Shown piece after piece: positions 1 through 5,630 of a DNA stretch of 9,178 bases. The first letter of the stretch is position 1. Every line of letters begins with the position of its first letter. Source of the DNA: Actinomycetes bacterium (GTDB taxonomy: Bacteria > Actinomycetota > Acidimicrobiia > Acidimicrobiales > Microtrichaceae); assembly GCA_023450775.1 (NCBI GenBank), contig JAEXGP010000214.1:1-9178 (forward strand), in the 5' to 3' direction. A model generated the notes under the pieces. That model did not search any database. It was not told where the DNA came from and saw only the letters and a program-made list of their open reading frames with translations. The translations under genes were made by a program, and so were the position numbers.

Positions 1-1218
1 GGCCTGGCCGACGAGTTCGAGATGGTGCAGGACACGTTCCGGCGCTTCGCCGAGGACAAGATCGCCCCGGTCGCCGAGCACATCCACCGGGAGAACGCCG
101 ACATCCCCGAGGAGATCATCTCGGGGCTCGCGGAGATGGGTGCGTTCGGCCTGTCGATCAGCGAGGACTACGGCGGCTTCGCGAGCGGCGACGAGTCCGA
201 CTACGTGGCGATGATCATCGCCACCGAGGAGCTGTCGCGCGGCTCGCTCGGCGCCGGCGGCTCGCTCATCACCCGGCCCGAGATCTTGGCCCGGGCACTC
301 GAGGCCGGCGGCACCGAGGAGCAGAAGCAGGAGTGGCTGCCCCGCCTGGCCTCCGCCGAGGTCATGAACGCGGTCGCCGTGACCGAGCCCGACTACGGCT
401 CCGACGTGGCCGGCGTGAAGGTCCAGGCGACCAAGGTCGACGGCGGGTGGCTCATCAACGGCGTCAAGACGTGGTGCACGTTCGGCGCCCGGGCGGACGT
501 CCTCATGCTGCTCGCACGGACCGACCCCGACCGCAGCAAGACCCACAAGGGCCTGTCGATGTTCATCGTCCCGAAGGAGCGCGGCGACGGCCACGGCTTC
601 CAGCAGACGCAGGACAACGACCACGGCGGCGGGAAGATGGAGGGCCGCCCGATCGACACGATCGGCTACCGCGGCATGCACTCCTACGAGATCGCGCTCG
701 AGAACTGGTTCGTCCCCGACGAGAACCTGATCGGCGGCGAGGGCGGCCTGGGCCGCGGCTTCTACTACCAGATGGCCGGCTTCGAGAACGGCCGCATCCA
801 GACAGCGGCCCGCGCCGTCGGCGTGATGCAGGCCGCACTCGAGGAGGCCCGCCAGTACTCCGTCGACCGCAACGTGTTCGGCAAGCCGGTGCACGACTAC
901 CAGCTCACGCAGGCCAAGCTCGGCCGCATGGCGGTGATCGTCCAGGGCGCCCGCCAGTTCTCCTACGACATCGCCCGGCAGGTGGCCGGCGGCGACGGTC
1001 GCCTGGAGGCGGCGCTGCTCAAGGCGTACGTCTGCAAGGCCGCCGAGTGGGTCACCCGCGAGGCCATGCAGATCCACGGCGGCATGGGCTACGCCGAGGA
1101 GTACACGGTCAGCCGCCTCTGGGTGGACGCACGCGTGCTGTCGATCTTCGAGGGCGCCGACGAGGTGCTCTGCCTGCGGGTCATCGCCAAGCAGCTGGTC
1201 GAGCGCCAGGGCCTGTAG
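1..1218 (+). CDS. mcd: (2S)-methylsuccinyl-CoA dehydrogenase-like acyl-CoA dehydrogenase, 5' end outside window
   Basis: This FAD flavoprotein is expected to oxidise (2S)-methylsuccinyl-CoA to mesaconyl-CoA in the ethylmalonyl-CoA pathway. The frame is open from base 1 (GLADEFEMVQDTFRRFAEDK), and Mcd proteins carry an extra N-terminal region, so the true start lies upstream and the ATG at 22 is internal. Visible acyl-CoA dehydrogenase features are the TEPDYGSD loop (about 388-411), the QIHGGMGY segment (about 1069-1092) and the catalytic-base glutamate in SIFEGADEV (codon 1150-1152). Stretches recalled as typical of Mcd rather than of general acyl-CoA dehydrogenases are EELSRGSLG, GGTEEQKQEWLP, IGYRGMHSYE and RIQTAARAVGV. 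A pair of malyl-CoA lyase-like genes in the same window supports the pathway assignment, although they lie 4.4 kb away on the other strand. The family call is near certain. The substrate rests on remembered similarity, so another branched acyl-CoA is possible. Confidence 0.8.
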   Translation, partial: GLADEFEMVQDTFRRFAEDKIAPVAEHIHRENADIPEEIISGLAEMGAFGLSISEDYGGFASGDESDYVAMIIATEELSRGSLGAGGSLITRPEILARALEAGGTEEQKQEWLPRLASAEVMNAVAVTEPDYGSDVAGVKVQATKVDGGWLINGVKTWCTFGARADVLMLLARTDPDRSKTHKGLSMFIVPKERGDGHGFQQTQDNDHGGGKMEGRPIDTIGYRGMHSYEIALENWFVPDENLIGGEGGLGRGFYYQMAGFENGRIQTAARAVGVMQAALEEARQYSVDRNVFGKPVHDYQLTQAKLGRMAVIVQGARQFSYDIARQVAGGDGRLEAALLKAYVCKAAEWVTREAMQIHGGMGYAEEYTVSRLWVDARVLSIFEGADEVLCLRVIAKQLVERQGL

Positions 1219-1230
1219 GCCCCTGCGCTC

Positions 1231-1280
1231 GCTCTGTTCCCAGCATGGCACCCGGATGGGTGCAGATCCGGGAACAGAGC
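1231..1280 (+). terminator. Nested stem-loop 3' of mcd, probable terminator
   Basis: Perfect 11-bp arms (1231-1241 GCTCTGTTCCC and 1270-1280) enclose an inner 6-bp hairpin (GCACCC/GGGTGC, 1248-1253 and 1258-1263) with a GGAT loop. It starts 12 nt after the mcd stop codon. There is no U-tract, which is usual for GC-rich actinobacteria. The 5' arm core TCTGTTCCC recurs after the oxidoreductase gene at the right of the window. Confidence 0.65.
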
Positions 1281-1358
1281 CGGCGCGGCGGGCGAGGAGC
1301 CGCCGAACGGGGAGCCGGGTCCGTGGTGCTCTCCCGTCCGGATCCGCGCCCGGCTCCG

Positions 1359-1364
1359 TAGCCT
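1359..1364 (+). promoter_or_regulatory. Possible -10 element of a leaderless promoter
   Basis: TAGCCT fits the actinobacterial TANNNT pattern and lies 6 nt before the ATG at 1371. That would put the transcription start on or next to the start codon. No convincing -35 or Shine-Dalgarno sequence is visible. The hexamer is short, so this is suggestive only. Confidence 0.3.
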
Positions 1365-1370
1365 GGGGCC

Positions 1371-1919
1371 ATGCACCGCCACGTCAGGACCTCACTCGTC
1401 ACGCTCGCCGCCGCGCTGGTGGCCATGTCGGGCGTCGCCTGCAGCGGGGACGACGAGGACGCCGCGCCGACGACGTCGGCGAAGTCGGCGCCGGCCGAGA
1501 CCTCGCCGACCGCCGTGTCGGGCACGGTGGATCCGGACCAACCGGTGCGCGACGCCAGCGACTTCTGCACCTCCCTGGGATCGGGCGGCATCCAGGACCT
1601 GCTCGGCGCCGCCCCGGCGGAGGTGGCGGCGACGGACACGACGTGCACGTGGACGCGTGAGGGCTCGGACGGCGTCCACCGCGTCGAGGTGACGATGACG
1701 TCGTACACGTCGGACGTCGAGGCCCAGGACGCGGTGTCGGGCGACGAGACCCCCGCCCCGGGCATGGACTCCTTCTCGGCGAGCGCGCTGTCGTTCGGTG
1801 ACGACGAGGGGACGGTGCAGGTGGCGTCGGGCCCCGCCGTGGTCCAGGTGGTGGCGTCCGGGCCGGGGCTGACGGCCGAGCGGCTCACCGCCGCCGTGAC
1901 CGCGATGCTCCAGGGCTAA
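1371..1919 (+). CDS. Small putative secreted lipoprotein, DUF3558-like
   Basis: This 182-residue protein has a basic N-terminus (MHRHVR), a hydrophobic stretch at residues 8-19 and a lipobox-like SGVAC with Cys24 as the candidate lipidated residue. Gly at -3 is not the usual Leu/Val/Ala, so plain Sec cleavage is an alternative. Residues 25-60 form a disordered linker rich in Asp, Thr, Ser and Pro, typical of surface proteins. The folded part has two cysteines, Cys66 in DFCTSLG and Cys92 in TTCTW. The order Cys, then Leu-Leu-Gly, then Cys-Thr-Trp resembles actinobacterial DUF3558 lipoproteins, whose function is unknown. The family name is tentative and I cannot assign a function. The gene stands alone, converging on the aldehyde dehydrogenase gene across a tandem repeat. 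A -10-like TAGCCT sits just before the ATG. Confidence 0.75.
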   Translation: MHRHVRTSLVTLAAALVAMSGVACSGDDEDAAPTTSAKSAPAETSPTAVSGTVDPDQPVRDASDFCTSLGSGGIQDLLGAAPAEVAATDTTCTWTREGSDGVHRVEVTMTSYTSDVEAQDAVSGDETPAPGMDSFSASALSFGDDEGTVQVASGPAVVQVVASGPGLTAERLTAAVTAMLQG

Positions 1920-2019
1920 CGCCCGGGAGGGGGAGACCAGGGCGAGCGCCCGGGAGCGGGAGGCCAGGGCGAGCGCCCGGGAGCGGGAGGCCAGGGCGAG
2001 CGCCCGGGAGCGGGAGACC
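1920..2019. repeat. 27-bp tandem repeat, 3.7 copies, between convergent genes
   Basis: The units are 1920-1946, 1947-1973, 1974-2000 and a partial 2001-2019. Each begins CGCCCGGGAG and ends CAGGGCGAG. Units 2 and 3 are identical. Unit 1 differs at a few positions, and the last copy is cut off just before the aldehyde dehydrogenase stop codon. Each unit holds CGCCC and GGGCG arms that can pair, and the array fills the whole gap between the two stop codons. It may act as a bidirectional terminator or be a variable-number repeat. Confidence 0.9.
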
Positions 2020-2021
2020 GC

Positions 2022-3458
2022 TCAGATCTTGATCATCACGTGCTTGATCTCGGTGTAGTGCTCGAGCGCGTAGATCGACATGTCCTTGCCGTAGCCGGAC
2101 TGCTTGTAGCCGCCATGGGGCATCTCGGACACGATCGGGATGTGGTCGTTGACCCACACGGTGCCGAACTGCAGCCGCTTGGCCATGCGCATGGCACGGG
2201 CGACGTCGTTGGTCCACACCGATGAGGCCAGGCCGTAGTCCACGCCGTTGGCCCACTGCAGCGCCTGCGCCTCGTCGTCGAAGCGCTGCACGGTGACGAC
2301 CGGGCCGAACACCTCTCGCTGCACGATCTCGGACCCCTGGTCGGGGCCGACGACCACCGACGGCTCGTAGAAGAAGCCCGGTCGGTCGCCGACGGCGCCC
2401 CCGGTGGTGACGCGGGCACCGTCGGCCACGGCCCGCTCGACCATGCCCGCCACCTTGGCCTGCTGCTCCGCCGAGATCACGGGCCCGACCGCCACGTCGG
2501 GATCGGACGGGTCGCCCCACTTGAGCGCGCCGACCGACTCGGTGAGTCCCTCGACCACGTCGTCGAACACCCGGGGCCCGGCGACCACGCGGCACGGCGC
2601 GGTGCAGTCCTGGCCGGAGTTGTAGTAGCTCATCTCGGTCAGGCACTCGACGACGGCGGCGGGGTCCGCGTCGTCGAACACGATCACCGGGGCCTTGCCA
2701 CCGAGCTCCAGGTGGACCCGCTTGAGGGTGTCGGCCGCGTTCTTGGCGATGAGCTTGCCGGTCGACACGTCGCCGGTGATCGAGATCATCGCGACGTCGG
2801 GGTGCGCGACGAGTGCGGCGCCCGCCGACTCGCCCTGGCCGAGCACCACGTTGAGCACACCGGGCGGCAGGATGTCGGCCGCGAGCTCGGCCAGGCGGAT
2901 GGCGGTGAGCGGCGTCAGCTCGGACGGCTTGAGCACGACGGTGTTGCCGGTCGCGAGGGCGGGGCCGACCTTCCACGTGGCCATGTTGAGCGGGTAGTTC
3001 CAGGGGGCGATTGAGCCGATCACGCCGAGCGGGTCCCGCCGCACGAAGCTCGTGTGGTCCTCCAGGTACTCCCCTGCGGCCCGGCCCTCCATGAAGCGCG
3101 CTGCGGCCGCGAAGAACCGGAAGTTGTCGACCGTCAGGTCGAACTCGAAGTCGATGATCGAGACCGGCTTGCCCACGTTCGCGGACTCGAGCGCCTTGAG
3201 CGTGTCCAGGTCGGCCTCGATGGCATCGGCCAGCGCGGAGATGCGCTCGAAGCGCTCGCGGGGCGTGGTCTCCGACCAGGCCTCGAACGCGGCCGAGGCC
3301 GCCGCGACGGCCGCGTCCACGTCCGCCGCGCCCGACGACGCGACCGACGCAAGCACCTCGCCCGTGGCCGGGGCGAGCACCTCGTCGGTCGCACCGGACT
3401 CGGCGGGGCGGAACGCGCCGTCGATGAAGTTGCCGGTCTGCGCCAGTGAGATCTCCAT
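2022..3458 (-). CDS. Gamma-aminobutyraldehyde dehydrogenase-type NAD-dependent aldehyde dehydrogenase
   Basis: This enzyme should oxidise 4-aminobutanal (from putrescine) or a similar aminoaldehyde to the amino acid in the cytoplasm. The protein is 478 residues, normal for the family. Visible elements are PWN at 152-154 and the cofactor-binding lysine K177 in VVLKPSE. The general-base Glu251 is in LELGGKAP and the catalytic Cys285 in SGQDCTAPC. The end, SEMPHGGYKQSGYGKDMS followed by HVMIKI, closely resembles E. coli PatD (YdcW) as I remember it, as does FFAAAARFMEGRAAGEYLEDHTS (112-134, first and last residues quoted approximately). The ATG at 3458 is preceded by GGGAAG at a workable distance and matches family length. 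The gene is divergent from a 2OG dioxygenase, and an amine-oxidase-like flavoprotein lies at the right edge, which fits amine catabolism. Other omega-aminoaldehydes or betaine aldehyde are possible substrates. Confidence 0.88.
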   Translation of the reverse strand: MEISLAQTGNFIDGAFRPAESGATDEVLAPATGEVLASVASSGAADVDAAVAAASAAFEAWSETTPRERFERISALADAIEADLDTLKALESANVGKPVSIIDFEFDLTVDNFRFFAAAARFMEGRAAGEYLEDHTSFVRRDPLGVIGSIAPWNYPLNMATWKVGPALATGNTVVLKPSELTPLTAIRLAELAADILPPGVLNVVLGQGESAGAALVAHPDVAMISITGDVSTGKLIAKNAADTLKRVHLELGGKAPVIVFDDADPAAVVECLTEMSYYNSGQDCTAPCRVVAGPRVFDDVVEGLTESVGALKWGDPSDPDVAVGPVISAEQQAKVAGMVERAVADGARVTTGGAVGDRPGFFYEPSVVVGPDQGSEIVQREVFGPVVTVQRFDDEAQALQWANGVDYGLASSVWTNDVARAMRMAKRLQFGTVWVNDHIPIVSEMPHGGYKQSGYGKDMSIYALEHYTEIKHVMIKI

Positions 3459-3521
3459 GCCGCCATCTTCCCGCGGCGCGGGCAGCCACGCCGACCGGTC
3501 CAGGCACGACCCGGCGGCGGG

Positions 3522-3541
3522 TTCACGTGACGTTCACTGAA
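3522..3541. promoter_or_regulatory. Operator-like dyad in the divergent aldehyde dehydrogenase/dioxygenase promoter region
   Basis: The 20-bp element reads TTCA-N4-ACGT-N4-TGAA, so 12 of 20 positions are symmetric. It also contains the perfect 8-bp palindrome TCACGTGA (3523-3530) and two TTCAC direct repeats 11 bp apart (3522 and 3533). It sits 63 bp before the aldehyde dehydrogenase ATG and 32 bp before the dioxygenase ATG, where a shared repressor could bind. No regulator gene is present to match it with. Confidence 0.4.
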
Positions 3542-3573
3542 GCGACATCCCTGCGTGCGGTTGGATCGTCCAC

Positions 3574-4593
3574 ATGGACGCGCCCGTGCACCGGATCGAT
3601 CTCCGCCCCCTCATCGAGGGCGGTCCCGACAGCCCCGGAGGACGTGAGGTGATCCGTGCGTTCGACGCCGCCGGCCGCGACACGGGGTTCATCCTGCTCG
3701 AGGGCCACGGGGTCGACCCGGATGTGATCGACAGCGCCATCGACGCCTGGCAGCGCTACTTCGACCTCCCGCTCGAGCAGAAGCTGTCCCATGTGCCGCC
3801 GACCGCGGACGCCAACACCGGCTACACCCCCTACACGTCGCAGGCGCTGGCCTACACGTCGGGGGCCGAGACGCCTCCCGATCTGATGGAGGGGTACTCG
3901 ATCGGTAGAGAGGACGCGATCGGGCCCTTCTTCGACGAGTACCGCGAGTGGTTCCAGCCGAACATCTGGCCGGAGGCGCCGACGGACCTGCGGGCGGCCA
4001 ACGACGCGCTGGAGTCGGAGCTGCGACGGGTGGCCGACGTGGTGCTCCGCGCCATGGCGCTCGCACTCGACCTGCCGGAGGACTGGCTGGTGGAGCGCAA
4101 CGAGCGCGGCGTGATCACGCTCCGGCCGAACCACTACCCCGCGCACTCCGGCGAGGCGGTGAGCGACGGCCAGCAGCGCCTTGGCGCCCACACGGACTAC
4201 GGCGTGATGACGCTGCTCGTCGCGGACCCCGTGCCAGGGCTGGAGGTGCTGCGGGGCGGCGAGTGGTACGGGTTCACGCCGCCGCACGGCACGATCCTGT
4301 GCAACATCGGCGACATGCTCGCCATGTGGACCAACGACCGCTGGACCTCGACCATGCACAGGGTGGTCGCGCCCGCGCCCGGTGCGCCACGTCGCCGGTC
4401 GATCGCCCGGTTCCTCGACGGCGATCCCAGCGTGGAGATCGCGCCGATCCCGAGCTGCGTGACCGACGGCGAAGCCGCCCGCTACCCGACGGTCAACGCG
4501 GGCGCGTGGCTGCTCGCCAAGCTCGTGGGCGGTGCCGAGGCCGCGCCGGTCGACCTCCCCGACGGCGGGCTGACGGGGGCCACCCACCGCTGA
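3574..4593 (+). CDS. 2-oxoglutarate/Fe(II)-dependent dioxygenase, isopenicillin N synthase-like
   Basis: This non-haem iron oxygenase has 339 residues. The N-terminal DIOX_N-type domain covers about residues 6-115, including DTGFILLEGHGV, the typical 'GFF.L.NHGV' element. The C-terminal jelly-roll covers about 178-285. Iron ligands are His206 and Asp208 (GAHTDYG) and His262 (TMHRV). The 2-oxoglutarate-binding Arg274-x-Ser276 lies in RRRSIARF. All catalytic residues are present, so the enzyme should be active. The substrate is unknown. Members of this family hydroxylate or desaturate amino acids, hormones and antibiotics, and the divergent aminoaldehyde dehydrogenase only weakly hints at a nitrogenous substrate. 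The ATG at 3574 gives normal family length. No strong Shine-Dalgarno sequence is seen, and a TTGGAT 7 nt upstream could be a -10 of a leaderless transcript. An imperfect palindrome 36 nt after the stop may end transcription. Confidence 0.88.
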   Translation: MDAPVHRIDLRPLIEGGPDSPGGREVIRAFDAAGRDTGFILLEGHGVDPDVIDSAIDAWQRYFDLPLEQKLSHVPPTADANTGYTPYTSQALAYTSGAETPPDLMEGYSIGREDAIGPFFDEYREWFQPNIWPEAPTDLRAANDALESELRRVADVVLRAMALALDLPEDWLVERNERGVITLRPNHYPAHSGEAVSDGQQRLGAHTDYGVMTLLVADPVPGLEVLRGGEWYGFTPPHGTILCNIGDMLAMWTNDRWTSTMHRVVAPAPGAPRRRSIARFLDGDPSVEIAPIPSCVTDGEAARYPTVNAGAWLLAKLVGGAEAAPVDLPDGGLTGATHR

Positions 4594-4629
4594 CCCGGGG
4601 GCACGCCCGGTTGGCCGCGGGGCACCCAA

Positions 4630-4661
4630 CACGCATCGTGATGGGTGAATCACGTTGCGTG
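4630..4661 (+). terminator. 32-nt imperfect palindrome after the dioxygenase gene, terminator or operator
   Basis: Arms 4630-4642 and 4649-4661 pair over 13 positions with a single T-T mismatch (4636/4655), leaving a 6-nt GGGTGA loop. It lies 36 nt after the dioxygenase stop and 93 nt before the DUF4142 start codon. The stem is less GC-rich than the other hairpins here and has no U-tract. It could therefore be a protein-binding dyad for the downstream gene rather than a terminator. Confidence 0.5.
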
Positions 4662-4667
4662 GTCACT

Positions 4668-4738
4668 CGGCCCGGGTAGGCCGCGCCCTCGACGGCGTGG
4701 AGACGCCTCGCCGTCGGAACGGGCGGTGGCTCCGCCCG
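4668..4738 (+). promoter_or_regulatory. Hairpin-rich 5' leader of the DUF4142 gene
   Basis: Three successive hairpins can form in the RNA before the start codon. One pairs CGGCC/GGCCG (4668-4683, 6-nt loop). One pairs CGACGGCG/CGCCGTCG (4690-4716, 8 bp, 11-nt loop). One pairs CGGGCGG/CCGCCCG (4720-4738, 7 bp, TGGCT loop). The last ends 6 nt before the GAGG ribosome-binding site. It matches no riboswitch class that I can recognise. Confidence 0.4.
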
Positions 4739-4744
4739 GGAAGC

Positions 4745-4748
4745 GAGG
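4745..4748 (+). promoter_or_regulatory. Ribosome-binding site of the DUF4142 gene
   Basis: GAGG lies 6 nt before the ATG at 4755. This spacing supports that start, which is also the one that begins a proper signal peptide. Confidence 0.6.
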
Positions 4749-4754
4749 AACACC

Positions 4755-5516
4755 ATGAAGCTCAGACACGGAATCGTCGCGGCCACGATCGCAGCCGGCA
4801 CCACCGGCGCCGTCGCGCTGCCGGCCGGGGCAACCGGCTGGCACGACGGCGACGGCCGACGCGGCGAGGTGGCCGGCCAGGGCTGGGAGCGTCACGACGG
4901 CGGCAGGAGCGGACGGCACGGCGACCAGCGCGACCACGGCGGCAAGGGCGAGCGGCGCTGGGACGATCGCGGCGATCGCCGCTGGGACCGCGGGCACGAC
5001 TGGGGCGACAAGGGCGACGAGGTCGACAACGGCGGCGAGCAGGCGCCCGAGGCCCTGAGCACCGAGGACGCCGCCTTCCTGCAGAGCGCCGGCTCGATCG
5101 CCCTGAACGAGGTGCTGCAGGGCGCCACGGTGCTGGAGCGCAGCCAGGACCCCGCGGTGCTGGAGCTCGCCAACGACGTGGTGCGCGACCACTGGAAGCA
5201 GCTCCTGAAGCAGGTCCGCATCCACGAGGCCTACGGGATCCCCTTCCCTACCCTCACCCCCGAGCAGGTCGCTGCGATCGGTGCGCTGCAGGCGACGCCG
5301 GACGACCAGCTCGACGCCACGTTCGTGGCGAACCAGGTGGCCGGCCACGAATCCGCGCTGGAGCTGTTCCGGACCGCGGCCGAGGGGTCGGACTCCCGAC
5401 TCGTGCAGTGGTTCGCGGCCAAGCAGGTCCCCAAGCTGGAGCGTCACCTGGCCGAGGCGCAGGCCATCCAGGCCACGGTGACCCCGCCGGCGCCCGAGCC
5501 GGCGCCCGCCGTCTGA
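4755..5516 (+). CDS. Secreted DUF4142 (ferritin-like) protein with a charged low-complexity linker
   Basis: The 253-residue protein begins with a Sec signal peptide: basic MKLRH, then a hydrophobic stretch, then ALPAGA with likely cleavage after Ala26. Residues 27-100 are low complexity, dominated by Gly, Asp, Arg and His, with five Trp and five His. They include a doubled RRWD motif (67-70 and 75-78). Residues 104-242 fit DUF4142, a predicted four-helix ferritin-like domain. The spacing SIALNEV, VVRDHWKQLLK, NQVAGHESALELF and VPKLERHLAEA matches its four-helix pattern, including the characteristic 'DH' and 'GHE' histidines. A Pro/Ala-rich tail closes the protein. DUF4142 proteins are exported and of uncertain function, and stress-related roles have been suggested. 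The gene has a structured leader and converges on the mcl2-like gene, with a shared terminator between them. The neighbours do not suggest a role. Confidence 0.85.
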   Translation: MKLRHGIVAATIAAGTTGAVALPAGATGWHDGDGRRGEVAGQGWERHDGGRSGRHGDQRDHGGKGERRWDDRGDRRWDRGHDWGDKGDEVDNGGEQAPEALSTEDAAFLQSAGSIALNEVLQGATVLERSQDPAVLELANDVVRDHWKQLLKQVRIHEAYGIPFPTLTPEQVAAIGALQATPDDQLDATFVANQVAGHESALELFRTAAEGSDSRLVQWFAAKQVPKLERHLAEAQAIQATVTPPAPEPAPAV

Positions 5517-5574
5517 TCGCCACGACCTCCTGAGGTCACCCCCCAGGAACCGGTCGTCCCCTCCGGCCGGTCCA

Positions 5575-5617
5575 GCGGCCCCGGTCCACGCCCCGTGCGG
5601 GCGCGGGCCGGGGCCGC
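5575..5617. terminator. Bidirectional nested-hairpin terminator between convergent genes
   Basis: A perfect 10-bp inverted repeat, GCGGCCCCGG (5575-5584) with CCGGGGCCGC (5608-5617), encloses a second perfect 5-bp hairpin, CGCCC/GGGCG (5589-5593 and 5599-5603). It lies between the DUF4142 stop (5516) and the mcl2-like stop (5631). The symmetry lets it work on both strands. Confidence 0.7.
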
Positions 5618-5630
5618 ACCGCGTACGGGC

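Noticed and set aside
333..1361. Long plus-strand frame overlapping mcd
   Set aside because: Its product is Arg/Pro/Gly-rich with no recognisable fold, while the overlapping frame encodes a clear acyl-CoA dehydrogenase. It is a shadow of GC-rich coding DNA.
1920..2019. CRISPR array
   Set aside because: The units abut with no spacers between them and no cas genes are near, so it is a simple tandem repeat.
1885..3507. 540-residue minus-strand frame ending in PGARPGLPLP repeats
   Set aside because: It is the shadow of the aldehyde dehydrogenase. Its repeat tail is only the 27-bp tandem repeat read in an open frame.
4640..4738. c-di-AMP (ydaO-type) riboswitch
   Set aside because: GGGTGAA and nearby hairpins recall the class, but the conserved downstream strand and core junctions could not be found. 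It is left as an unassigned structured leader.
5524..5570. Extra small hairpins (GACCT/AGGTC, ACCGG/CCGGT) before the main terminator
   Set aside because: Five-base stems like these are common by chance in DNA this GC-rich, and the 10-bp nested hairpin just after them explains termination better.
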